Assembly (NCBI RefSeq): GCF_029784155.1
Contig: NC_073692.1
Span: 321,343,906 to 321,407,905, forward strand
Direction of reading: 5' to 3'
From: Uranotaenia lowii
Lineage: Eukaryota; Arthropoda; Insecta; Diptera; Culicidae
Length of the DNA: 64,000 nucleotides
The position numbers and the translations under genes are program-made. The notes beneath the pieces were generated by a model. The model was not told where the DNA came from and made no database searches. It worked only from the letters and a program-made list of their open reading frames with translations. This document shows positions 11,804 to 23,698 of this stretch, in pieces. Each line of letters starts with the position of its first letter. Position 1 is the stretch's first letter.

Positions 11804-11850
11804 ATGGAGTCCGATGGAGAACGTGATAACAACGGCTATGGCCATTACAA
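11804..11850 (+). CDS. Partial CDS: first coding exon of an unidentified gene
   Basis: The exon reads MESDGERDNNGYGHY plus two bases of the next codon and runs directly into the splice donor AA|GTGAGTG at 11851, leaving phase 2. The start is supported by a purine at -3, G at +4, an in-frame stop at 11717 upstream and no other ATG between. The leader upstream is GC-richer than the intron-like DNA downstream, which turns AT-rich and repeat-filled at once. The peptide is acidic and Asn/Gly/Tyr-rich, as in the low-complexity N-termini of some nuclear or RNA-binding proteins, but it is too short to assign a family. No second exon was found in the window, so the first intron may exceed 50 kb, a size seen for developmental regulators. 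The call rests on start, donor and leader context rather than homology. Confidence 0.5.
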
Positions 11851-12557
11851 GTGAGTGTTTATTGAATAACTTTGCAATGAAAAACATTTTGAAGGGATGA
11901 GAAATTTTGCAGAACAAATCACCGACGGCTTATTGACTGTAAACCACATCAACATAGATATAACACTCTCAATGTTTCCAGCTATGAATATGGTTGAAAC
12001 AACCAATAATCGGTCAATATCTGAAATATTAATCGTTTTATCGATAAAAAAGGAAATGTTCTTCAAGTCCGGAGTCCGGATAACCAGTCTTAAATTTTTT
12101 TTTTTGGAAATCCATTCAAAATTCAAAATTCAAAAATTTTGTGAAATCTGTGAACATTTTAAATTTCTGTGTTGTGTGACACAGATTCTGCGATGAAAAT
12201 TTCCTCAAAACTCTTTTAAATTACAGATTTTCTGTGATTTTCAGCAACCTTGATCTAGAGATAAAACCGTTCAGCATATTTTATCGTTTGAGTGACGTAA
12301 AAAATCGATCATCCAATATTTTCTGTACTCAAAATCAATTTTAAGCTTAAGTACACCTGGTTTTTAAATGTTAGGAACTAAGTCAAATATAGACAAATAA
12401 AATATAAAATAAAAAATATTTTTGACCTACTTGAAAAAATGAGATCTTCCGAAAACTTCAGGCATAATGTTAATCAAATCAGTTGGCCTATGATATTTTT
12501 ATTACTGATTTTTATTTTTATTTAAATGTTTAGTTACTAAGGGAAACCGCTGTTATT
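11851..12557 (+). other. Start of the putative first intron
   Basis: AT-rich sequence directly downstream of the donor. It contains TCCGGAGTCCGGA at about 12068-12080 and no coding potential. Confidence 0.4.
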
Positions 12558-13295
12558 TTAAGGGGGGGGGTAGGGTCTAACGGGTATAAAAAAACACCAT
12601 TTTCACGATTTTTTTCTAGAGCTATCGTTCAAACAAATGTATTCAAATTTTTTGCATTATACAAAGCATTGTTAAAAGAACATTTAGTAATTTTTTCGTA
12701 GAAAAATATTGAAAAATGAGCCGATGACGGAGCATTTTCGAGGATGCCTTCTAGAAAACAGGATTTGCGGTGGACACTGTATCTCAGCACAGAATCATCT
12801 GAATTCAAAAAATCAGAGCAAAATATTTTTAATAGATGTTTTTCTGGACCCCAACGTTTTTATTTAACTTAAAAATATTTTTATGAAATTTTTGTGGCTG
12901 TTTGAAGTAAAAACTACGATTTTTCACTTAAAAATCCGCCATTTTTCACCTCTAAAATCTCCCCAAAGTAAAAAAATCAAAAAAGAAAAACGTTGGGGTC
13001 TGGTATTTTATATGTAGAAAATATGTTCCAAATTTTAAAAGAATCGGATAAGTAATTTTCAAATGACGATGTCCACGGACTTTAAAAATGTGCTTTCGAG
13101 AAAAACGCGTTTTAAGTTTCTGCTCTTGCTTTCTTGTAGTATTAGATAGGAGGAGATAAAGGCCTATAACTTCTACAGTTTTGCTTCAATTGACTTGAAA
13201 TTTGACACAACATTCTTGAAATGTTTTACAATAAGAAAATAAAAAAATAAAAAAATCGATTTTTTTTAAGTGTTAGACCCTACCCCCCCCCTTAA
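12558..13295 (+). mobile_element. TTAA-flanked MITE-like element, copy C
   Basis: Third member of the family at 6870-7608, same orientation as copy A. TTAA is at 12558-12561 and 13292-13295, with 9 G and 9 C tracts. The high similarity to copy A throughout suggests fairly recent spread. It lies about 700 bp inside the putative first intron. Confidence 0.8.
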
Positions 13296-16200
13296 TCGAT
13301 TCGGATTTTTTTTACATTTTTTTTTAATTTTCATGTCAATATAATAAAATCGTATTAAAATATAAGATAAAAATGGCTCACGTATTTTTAAAACCTTCAA
13401 GTCTTCGAAAAAATAAAAAAAAAAAACTACCGTCCAGGGAATTGATAAGTTTTTTTTAAATCTCCGCAAAAACGGTCTGTTCAGTAGAACGCTACTATGG
13501 TAAGAACATAGATTTCACAGTAGGAAACATATAATTAGTGTTGCCGTTAGTTAAAAAAATAAAAAATATAATAAATATTTCAAGAAAATAGCAGGACACA
13601 GCCAAAAAAATGCGAGACATTTTAGACTTCCATTGAAGAAAGTTCCTAATTGGCAGAAAAAATTCACCAAAGAGTAAACATTTTTATAAAAGAATGGAGT
13701 TCAATCTGTTGGAAGAACACTCGCCTAAATTTCGAGCTCTAGAGTTAAGTCAGCCGTCTGGCCTATCAATGAAAAAAAAAAAACAATAAAATAAAAAAAA
13801 TTGAGAAAATTAAGACAAAATCAGAAACTTAGTGACAAATATCAATAAAAAAATCAGTATAACTCGCGAGCTTCTTGCTTCAGTATATTATCTCAAAATA
13901 TTGCAGCTCAAATGTTAGGTTTGCTCTTACTTACTTCATATTCCTCTTAATTTAGAATTGTTTTTCTAATTATTTATTTCTATTCTTAGAATTTTTTTAA
14001 AAACTATAAAGATATTGTCAAGATCAACTCAAGATGAACTCTGCTTGCTAGATTTAGTATTCACTGACGAAATAGACTGAAACGTATGGACAACTGGTAA
14101 AAAAGTTTTAATTATTCCAAAACACGCCGAAAAAAGTCGATTTATATTTAAAATCTATCGCGACCTGTTAACAAAAAAACCCTTTTTTAGTAAAAAAAAA
14201 AAGTATTCATGTAAGATGTAAGTAGGATTTAATGAGGATATTTTTTGTTGATACTTTCAGTTACTGACTATTTAAGTTTGAAAAAAAAAACAGGACATTT
14301 CTACTTAAAAAACGGAAGGAGAGAAATGTAAAAAAAACACATGTTCACAAAAGCGAGACGATTGACAACTCAACATTTATACCTTTTCCATAGTTGATCT
14401 TCAAAGATAAACAATATTTTTTGTTTGTTTTGTTGATATTTTTATACAATCTATATGTAATGATTATCAATTTTTATGTCCTTGAGTGCAATTTATCATG
14501 TCTTGTAATGTATCAGTTTTGATGAACATCAGTGTAAAATTGATCGTTATTTTTTTTCTTGTTTTGAGCTTAATCCCATCCCTTTTAAATGAAGAGCAGT
14601 AGGAGATTCAGTTCAATAAATTATCCTTTTAGTCAAAACATGCTTGTGTATGAAATTTGACGAATATTTCTCTTAAAAAACTGTTTTTTTTTGCCGTATT
14701 TTACATTGATTTTGTCATGAAATTTCTCTTTTTGAATAAAATCACCAAATCCAATAAATCATATTGTCAGAACTTACTTGTTTGACGAATTTCAAGAAAC
14801 TCCGTGATGAAAATTAGTCAAATAGTCCAAAATACATATTCTTTGATTAAACATCTGTTTAATCAAACTGTTTATATTCTAAAACAAAAACTAACTTCCC
14901 TCGAATACGAATCTAACTAGCTGGTCGCGTAATTTGTCTACCCCTTAAGAAAGTTTAGTAATCATATCCAAATTAACATCCTACCGAATGTTCCACGTGA
15001 AAAGTACGATTTTTGTTGAAATTTTTTGTCAAAGTAGCGACGCAAGCCCTGGCACCTTCTTTTTGGGGTGACTGGGTGATAAAATAGATGAGAAATTTGG
15101 CGCCATGACTTTTATTTGATTCAAATTAAAACAAATTTAATCACTGCGGGATTTTAATTTAACTATATGCTATTCATTTGATAAAAAAAACTATTCTCAT
15201 AACTAATCAATATTCTAAACATGATTTCGTGAGCATCAATTCAGGCATTTTGGAGAAGAAGTAAGACTGACAACGTTTCACTACAACTTTATATAATAGA
15301 TATGTGAGACAACAAGGATCAGAGGTTTAGAAAAAAAATTTTTTTTTGAATTCGAAATTTGAATTTTGAGTTCGGAAATTATTTACATATTCATTATTTT
15401 TTTTATATTTGTGTGCATTATTTTAGTAGGACTTTTAATTAAGATTAATTATTTAGAAAACAAACATGCTTTAAGATAGACGTTTTTTTCTTAAATAATA
15501 TAATGCACTTCAAGTGTTTGGTTTCTGAATATCCTTGATCTTCTTGAAAAAAGTTATCAATACATCAGGGTTTCTAGCGAATCGGGAATACCGGGAAAAA
15601 CTATGGAATTTTATCAAGAATTTTGGCATATCACCAGAAATTTTTTCACAGAATTTAAAAAATGTTTTTATATTTATTTCTAGGTGTTTGAATAGCTTTC
15701 GACAGTCTCGATATAGATTTGCCTCATAAATACTTATTTTTATTCATTAGTGAACAAACGAAATTTATTCGCTCACTCATTGAACTAATTGTAGACCAAA
15801 CAAGAGATATCTCGTTTTATCGCTCTCTGAGTTTCTGATATATAGAGTGTCGAATTTTGGTGTTTCTTGGTGTGTCCTTAATGTTTTAGTTTTCGACGGC
15901 AAATGATTTTGTGTTCAATATACATGTTCCATTAAATCTTGTTAGGCAAAAAGTAAATATTTTGGCAGCGTGAGACGTTTTTATGCAGAGTGGCATTTTT
16001 TGACGAAAGGAATTTCTTTTTCGCTGTGTTTGTGTTTTTCTTTTAAATTGGGCTGAGGCAAAAAGGCATCATATCACCAGTGCTTTGTTTTTGAATCTTC
16101 CTTAGTTAAACTTTTGCTAAAAGTTTCCTGAGCTGGAAAATATGTCTAATTTATGTAAAAATTGTGTCTTAAACAAGTTCCTGTCAAAATCTAAGGTATC

Positions 16201-17012
16201 TACACTGAAAACAAAATAATATCTTACATTCAAAAACTCCAAGTTGAGCCATGGCTAAATCACGATTTTCCATATATATTTTCACAAATCTTTAGTTCAA
16301 ATGAGTAGAACAAAACTAAAATTTTTAATTTTTTTTGTATGAAAAAAAACATGTTTTTACTAAAACATGCCTTTGAGTTTATAATATTTATATTATAACT
16401 GTAGTTATAAAATTACTATTTTTTTTTGCAATCTGATAATTTAATATTTTGTTAGACATATCCCCATTCAAGTTGACAAGCTGATGTGATATTTTATTTC
16501 GATATTTTTTTTACATATTACGAATACAAACTATAATTTTTTTATTCAACTCTGTAAACAATTCAGAAAAACTGAAATTTTCATAATGGTTCAAAAAACT
16601 CCAAAACCATTAAAATTTAAGATCAAGGTAACTGTATTTCTTTTCGCACAAATGTTGAAATTTTGAAGCAAAGCAAAGAATAGATGCTATTTTTTTTAGG
16701 TTCGTACCATAATTTTTTGAAAACCTGTCATTTAGATGCGGAGAGACTACGTGTTAAAAGACGCCAGTATTTATTATGAATTCATACCGGTTAACAGGTG
16801 TTGGGAAAGAATTTTTAAGGAATTTTAGGGCTTTACATTGAATTTTATTTATCTATCACGATTTTTAATTCAAAACCCAGTATAACTAAGCACTAGGAAA
16901 ATTATAATTTCTAACCGGGTTAAAAATCGAGAAATACTTTTTAACTGCAAAACGAATTTTGAATAGTGACTTTCACGAAATTACAGAAAAAAAATTCTAT
17001 ATCTTTATATCT
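13296..17012. other. AT-rich intronic or intergenic DNA
   Basis: About 3.7 kb of low-complexity AT-rich DNA. I found no transposon ends, tandem repeats or coding signal beyond chance open frames of about 65 codons. Confidence 0.45.
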
Positions 17013-17035
17013 TCTATACGTATAAAAATGCATGT

Positions 17036-17060
17036 TTGTCTGTCTGTCTGTCTGTCTGTC
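17036..17060. repeat. (TGTC)n microsatellite
   Basis: Five to six copies of TGTC lie at the left end of the Helitron-like element. The same word group also appears in the related fragment near 31280. Confidence 0.9.
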
Positions 17061-17183
17061 TCCAAATAAGTGTTTTTGGGGCCGGAGATGGTTTCTAAAA
17101 TACTTTCAAACGACTCCGATTTAAAGGCTCCCATACAAAATTAATAAAAATAAGACATTATTCCAAAAATTTTCAAAAACAAT

Positions 17184-17960
17184 TGAACCGATCAGCGTGT
17201 AACTTGGTGTGTAGACGTTTTAATGACTGGGAATGGTTTTCAAAATACTTTCAAACTCCTTCGAATTCAAGAAGGGGGGGCTCCTTTGCAAAATTAACCA
17301 TAATTTAACACCATTCGAATAATTTTCTTAAAATACTGAACCGATCAACGTGAAATTTGATTTGTAGCCATTTTCAGGGCCGTGAATGGTTTCTATAATA
17401 CTTTGAAACCACTCCAAATCCAAAAATGGGGGGTTCCCATACAAAATTTACAAAAATTTGACACAATTCGAACAATTCTCGTAAGCTACTGAACATATCA
17501 ACGTGAAATTTGGTGTGTAGCCATTTTCAAGACCAGGAATGGTTTCTATAATTCTTTAAAACCCCTCCAAATCCAAAGATGGGGGGCTCCCTTAAAAAAT
17601 TAACAATAATTTGACACAATTCAAACGTTTACCGGAAAATACCGAACCAACCAACGTGAAATTTGGTGTGTAGCCATTTTTGAGACCGGGAATAGGCACT
17701 TCAATACTTTCAAACGCCTCCGAATCATATGGGTTCCCATACAAAATTCCAAGAAATTTTACACAATTCGAATAATTTTCGGAAACTCCTGAACCGATCA
17801 TCTTGAAATTTTGTTTATAGCCGTTTTTGAGACCGAGAATGGTTTATATAATAGTTTCAAATTTCAAATCCCTCCAAATCCAAAAAGGTGGTTCTCTCAC
17901 ACAAAATTAATAAAAATTTGACGAATTTTTAAACAATTCTTGAAGGATTATTGGTAAAAA
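17184..17960 (+). repeat. Tandem units of about 152 bp inside the Helitron-like element
   Basis: The marker ACCGATCAACGTGAAATTTG or a variant appears at about 17184, 17340, 17494, 17646 and 17793. This gives five or so diverged units. Confidence 0.75.
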
Positions 17961-18553
17961 TTGATAAACGTAAGCGTGTTAACTCAATGAGACGATCTAT
18001 TGAATTGACAAACAAGTTTTGACCAAATTGGATGATATTGTGTTAAAAGACGTATCCTATTTTAATGAAAGAAGACCCTCATATTCAATAAATGTAACAT
18101 ATATATTATTAACAAAAACAATGTCTTAGTGTTTTAGTGTTCAGTGTCTTAGTGTTATTATATTGTAGGTCCCTCCTATTTTTTTTTCTTGATGGTGGCT
18201 CCCTCAACCATCAAACTATAAAGTTATTTTATTTATTATTTATTTATTATTTGTTTATTGTTCTCGGTCTCCGGTAACTAAACATCACGCAGACTGATTT
18301 TCTCTTAATCTACGCTTAAAACTATATTTACTTATATTTAAATCGAAACATGAATACACTTGGTTAAAGAGCTTACAAGAAATAACAAAGGGGTAATGTT
18401 TAGACTCAAAACAATCTTAAAGCTCAGATGCCATGAAAAGTAGTTCGCTTTAAATAATGTTTTAATCTTATATAAAAGGAAGTATATTTAAACTAAGATA
18501 ATTTTAACGCACTTATTTTTTTCCAAGGTAGCAAAGCACACCGGGTCAGCTAG

Positions 18554-20880
18554 TATCTATATATTTTTTAAATTTTTCAATCCAAAATTATAACAGATCA
18601 ACTTTTAAAGAATATAAAAATTGTATTCGCTGCTAATGACCTTTTTCAATGGAGATTGATAAGTAAAAATAATTTAAAAATAATATTTACTTACTTTTAA
18701 TGAATCACATGAAATAGTTGAAAATATCATAAGTCATACTCAATTTTGGCACTCTCGAAAAAATGTCTATTTCTTTACTTTTTTTATTTAACGAGGTACC
18801 TGGTATGTGTATAAACATTAGAATAAAGTCAATAGTATGTCAACTGTTTGATTTATCAAACTGATATTAAAAATTTCAATGGGAAACTCTTTTGACCGCG
18901 AAAAGGCAATATTTCGGTTAAAATAGGTATGAATTGGGTGCACTGTATACTCATTTTTGGGAGCCACTTTATATATGTATAAAAAAAAAGTTGTTTAGCG
19001 GTTTAACATTTTTATTCAACAAATCAGGGTCGCGCCATTAAGATTATCCAAAGAAATCCTTTTTTTTGACAAAAAAATCTGTTGTACAGCGAATTCTGAC
19101 AAAACTCAAAATATTTGATATTGATGTATGTATTGGGTTATGTGAGAAAATTTTCATTTGTTAAAACGTAAAATCAAAATTGAATTTATTTACAAAGGTT
19201 GATCATTTATGTAGTTCTGTTTTATTTTTGAAAATGGAAATGGAAAATGGAAACACATCTGTGAATTTTTTGTAAGTTCTGTGATTCCAGCAATCTCGAA
19301 CATAAGGTGTGGGAAATTGTTAAGAGAAAACACTGATTATACACCGACGGCTACAAATAGTCAATCTTCACTCAAACCGACCAAAACATTGACTAAACAT
19401 TCCCAAAAACCTTTAAAAACATCTAGCGAAGGGGTTTTCGACACTCTTCTGTAAATTATTTGTCGTCGTCGTGCTTTTTTTTCCTCTGTCCTGAGCCCCA
19501 AAGGAAGTAATACAGGGAACGTGTACGCGACGTACTGCAAGGGAATAATTTGAACGTATTGAGGAACCATCGCCCGTTTCTGGCTGAGCTGGGCCGCCAA
19601 TTTGTAGGTGAAAAATAAAAGAAAAACTAAATTTGGTCTTGCAAGGTTCAACGGGAGAATGCTAAAGCAGACCGCCGAAAATCCGTTAGGTGAGGTTGCT
19701 TCCCTCACTTTTTTCGGGGGGATTTTTTTTCGAAAGCGTTGACCTAGTCGGTTGTGCTAATTTTGCGAACCTTTCCAAATGGTCAAGTTGGAAAACAATA
19801 ATTGACACCTTGATAGTCTTTGAATCAGCGATGAGAAGTTTTTTTTAGATTTTTTATAATAGAATAATAATCGCTCGTTTTGCGACATTACAACTCTTTT
19901 ATCTCGATTTGTATCACTTTGATGTCATTGACAAAGTTGTAGCCAGCGAATTTTCCTATTATTATGTTGTTGACATGTAGAGTTAGAATAAAGCTAAAAA
20001 TACGACAAGTGATTTTTCAGTAATTAGTATGATTTTGCCATTAAACGGCTAAAAATCTTCAAAAAAAATCAAATGTTCTAGACCCCACGATGAAGTTTTT
20101 TCAAATTTGGGCTCAAATGAATGGGTAAATTCCCAGATTTCGAATGATGCAAAAATTAGCGATGCTTATTTTGGAAACATAAAATTTTCTCCCAGAGACA
20201 TTGTGTTAAACTTCATCAACTTGAGAATGAGGCTTTTGAGTCATTCGGTAGGACTGACAAAATAATTTGTAAGATTCAGTTTTGGTTCTGTTTATTTTAA
20301 TTTGTCTAATGTCTTCTATGGTATACTTTTTTACCAATTCTGGAGTCTAATCACTTGTATAATTGATCCACAACTTTCGTAATGAGAGTTTTATACGCAG
20401 ACACCGAACTGAGCTCGTTAATTAAATACGGGACTATCTTGTTCTCAATATACTGAAACCCTAAGCCTTTCAAAATGTAATTTGGGAAGCAAATAGTGAG
20501 AAGTGCATACTGGAAAGCAAAAAAAAGTTAATAGGGAGAGCAAGAAGGAGAATAGCGAAGATCGCATGGAAAAAGTGGGTCCCATAACACTGACACATAC
20601 ATTTTTTCTAAATATTTCTGACTACGAATTCGTTCAGAAGTCGAAAAACCATGTTTTACAGCTCTTCCGCCTTCTTTTTACTCACAATCGCCTATATTCA
20701 AATTTTAAATTTTTATCAGGACTATTACGATAGAGTTACTCTTCAATTTTCAAAATACTTCTAAACATTTCATTAAACGTGATTCCTTCTAAGAATTCTG
20801 AATCATCGGTTTACACAAAAAAAATCATTAGACCTTTTTACTTAGTTCCCTAGTTGTTGAAATGTTTTTCAACCGCCTCA
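18554..20880. other. AT-rich DNA, no recognised gene
   Basis: A slightly GC-richer part at 19340-19720 holds a 115-codon minus-strand open frame without recognisable domains. The remainder is AT-rich. No transposon termini were found. Confidence 0.4.
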
Positions 20881-22550
20881 ATTGCTTACATGGAAATTAC
20901 TCAATCCGAGTCGCGACCCTCTATAATCAATGTGTGCCAAAAAAATTAAGATCCCAAGTTCATAACCTGTTATTTACCGATAATCGTAGCACATTTCAAG
21001 GCTCATGATCGCCCAACGCGTCAAGGTATAGAACACGTTTGGCCCCTCTAATCACGGCGTTCCAGAACGCACCGAATGCTTTTCTACCTTCAATCAATTC
21101 CAGAATATTGCGTCGCGTTTGGGCATAACCATAATCAAGAAATATGCGTCAACCCGGGTTCGTCACATCCGAAAATGAAAAAAAAAAAAAAGATTCGCAC
21201 TCGGGATGGACCCCTGCGACAACGATCAATCACTGGCTCCATCTCTTCATGGATTATGTTGGTTTTTTGAGTCATTTTCATACCGATGATCGACGGCAGA
21301 CGACGCGTGTAGAAAACGATACCGCAAAACAAACACAGGAACCCCGAGTGTGCTCCAGGGTTCTGGATGGCTCTCGTCGGGATAATTTGTATAATTTTAG
21401 CATAAAACGAAACGAGACACGACGCGATCAATTGTGACGATGATGGTGATCATCATCGGCATATGACGGCGGCCGCACGTCGTCACCCGGCCGGTTGGAT
21501 CTTTCCTCAGGATTTACCCGGGAACTCATATGTGCCGGTACACCACCAATCACTCTTTGGAGGACTCCACGTTCGTCCAGGAGTCTTCGGAGCCGATCGT
21601 TCAGATAATTTCGACGGTGATTTGTACGCAGAAAGACGATCATCACACGCGCGCCCCCTGATTATAGGTTTATGGCAACGACGACGTCGCGATCGTCTCC
21701 AAGCCGGCCAAAGGGAATCTTTTTCGGCAGGAACCGCCCCGGCAGGAAGTTTCCAGTCAAGAACATTCTCATTAGAGGCATCGTGTCGTGACTTGCGGGA
21801 CTTTAAAAAAGTACACAAGACACGACGGGCACCCGGCACAGTGTAAGCCGACTCGAGAAATTCGACGCTCCCCCTCGAGGAGAGTGGGCCAACGTGTGAG
21901 CAAATTTACACCCACGCGCTCGTGCCTCCCGGGGGTCGATTCGGAGTCGTTCCGGAGCAGACCGAGGCACTGGGGCGTTCGCGTCATCTTGGTCTGTCCA
22001 TGGGACACTTATCTTGTCTGCGGCTGCTGGCGACGACGAACACGACGATGATGATGATGATGTCGTGGAGACAGCAAGTCCTCGTCTTCGTAGACAGACG
22101 TATGGCTAGAGCTCACGGTGGCAGGTAATGGTCGGGACGTGCCGTTCTGCTGCCTTAAGGTGAAGTGAGAGGAGTTCTAGACTGCTGAACGACATGCATG
22201 CATACGATGTTTGATCCGATCGATCGGATGATGTTCTACAAGTGATGGAACAACGAGGAGACGAGATATTGAATGAAACGCACTTTCGAAAGAAAAATGT
22301 TGTGTAAAATCCTATCTCTCCGAATATTGTTAGCTAACTGACGACTGCTCTCGGCACGACATTTCAGCTGTCGTGTGTGTGAGTGTAGTACGGACGATTA
22401 TGAGAGAGATTATCAACTCAGACAGGCCTATCGGCCGAGAGAGTATCGCACTCACAACATCGGCTACACATCTCCCCCTTACACAATAATGCAAAAAAAA
22501 CGGAAACAAAATGTTTGGATGCAAAACTTCTCACCGAGAATATGCAGACA
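20881..22550. other. GC-rich, repeat-poor island in putative intron
   Basis: This is among the most GC- and CpG-rich parts of the window, with CACGTCGTCACCCGGCCGG near 21476 and (GAT)n near 22046. Open frames overlap on both strands (up to 127 and 110 codons), as expected when GC content lowers stop frequency. None has a recognisable domain or a clear acceptor-ORF-donor arrangement. It is a candidate enhancer, alternative promoter or non-coding exon. The part at 22330-22480 (AGAGAGTATCGCACTCACAA) has an LTR-like look, but no paired copy was found. Confidence 0.35.
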
Positions 22551-22752
22551 TAAAGGGTGATACGGTCAAAATTTGGTCAAGGTAAAACGCATGTAAATTG
22601 GTGAAATCGTTTATTTAAAAAATCTAATTAAATTTCTTTTTCAAGTTTAATTTGTATAAAATTCAGGAAAAAAAATCAGTTAGGCTTCCGCTTTTCCAAA
22701 TTCGAATTTCCGGGCCTTACGCTTAACCCCTGCCATCAGCCACCTTGTCCAC

Positions 22753-23570
22753 TAGACTGAGTTGATTTGGGGTCATTTTTGAATTTCTCAAACCCTGGGG
22801 CCTTAAAAGATTCGTCTTGGTCCGAAACTCATCCATGATTTTTTGCAGAATTTTTAAGTAACGTTTACATGAGTAAATTTGAATTTTTAGGTTTGTATGG
22901 GCAAATTGAATATTTTGTACTGAAAAATCAACATCATTTTTGTTTCTTCTGTGGAACCAAGCCAGCTGATGGTTTTTGTGCCAATTTTTAAAATTCCTAA
23001 AGGAAATTTTCCGCTGAACAACTTTGTCGAATATCATAACTTCGTATCTTTTTAGACAAAAAAGTTATTAGCTGTTTAACAGGTGTATGTCTTTTTGGAT
23101 TGCTAAACCAAGAATTAAATTGACACCACTGCTGGGTGCCTAGCGAAGTATCGCAAGACCACTTTTCATGCCATACTTCGTGGGGCACAAGCAGTGGTGT
23201 CAATTAAATTCATGGTTTATCAATCCAAAAAGACATACACCTGTTAAACAGCTAATAACTTTTTTGTCTAAAAAGATACGAAGTTATGATATTCGACAAA
23301 GTTGTTCAGCGGAAAATTTCCTTTAAGAATTTTATAAATTGGCACAAAAACCATCAGCTGGCTTGGTTCCACAGAAGAAACAAAAATGATGTTGATTTTT
23401 CAGTACAAAACATTCAATTTTCCCATACAAACCTAAAAGTTCAAATTTACTCATGTAAACGTTACTTAAAAATTCGGCAAAAAATCATGGATGAGTTTTG
23501 GACCAAAACGAAGCTTTTGAGACCCCAGGGTTTGAGAAATTCAAAAATGACCCCAAATCGACTCAGTCTA
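22753..23570. mobile_element. 818-bp near-perfect palindromic element with 8-bp target duplication
   Basis: The ends are TAGACTGAGTTGATTTGG and CGACTCAGTCTA. The arms pair over almost the whole length to a small loop at about 23150-23175. The 8-bp TTGTCCAC occurs at 22745-22752 and 23571-23578, and excising one copy restores the transposase frame around KKVDKVADGR. An 8-bp duplication and TAG...CTA ends suggest hAT-type (or P-type) mobilisation. The mirror open frames (MIFDKVVQRKISF...) merely reflect the palindrome. Confidence 0.85.
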
Positions 23571-23612
23571 TTGTCCACCTTCTTCGCCGCAGAAAGCCAG
23601 TTTGCCTTGAAG

Positions 23613-23698
23613 TGCTGCTCGTCCTTAGCAGTTTTTTTGGTCTTCTTTAAGTTCCTGCTGCTCGTCCTTAGCAGTTTTTTTGGTCTTCTTTAAGTTCC
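23613..23698. repeat. 43-bp tandem duplication inside the transposase gene
   Basis: The block TGCTGCTCGTCCTTAGCAG through TTTAAGTTC is present twice in direct tandem with a 43-bp period. Because 43 is not a multiple of three, it shifts the reading frame just after the KRNLKKTKKTAKDEQ part of the transposase. Confidence 0.9.

Larger units (their letters stand above)
17013..18553 (+). mobile_element. Helitron-like non-autonomous element with tandem internal units
   Basis: The probable 5' end is TCTATACGTATAAAAATG (about 17013) and the 3' end is GCACACCGGGTCAGCTAG (CTAG at 18550-18553) followed by T. A (TGTC)n run at about 17036-17060 is followed by units spaced about 147-156 bp, each marked by ACGTGAAATTTGGTGTGTAG and TGGTTTCTATAATA. 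The units are too diverged to be recent. No Rep or helicase gene is present. The 5' boundary is approximate because the base before TC is T rather than the expected A. Confidence 0.6.

Noticed and set aside
22330..22550. Copia-type LTR or small gene (61 codons starting MCECSTDDY)
   Set aside because: No second LTR, primer-binding site or target duplication was found, and the frame starts at a non-ATG codon with no domain.
23286..23693. 135-codon frame MIFDKVVQRKISF... as a conserved gene with a minus-strand twin at 22723-23037
   Set aside because: The twin frames are mirror images caused by the palindrome. The tail of each runs into transposase or flanking sequence.
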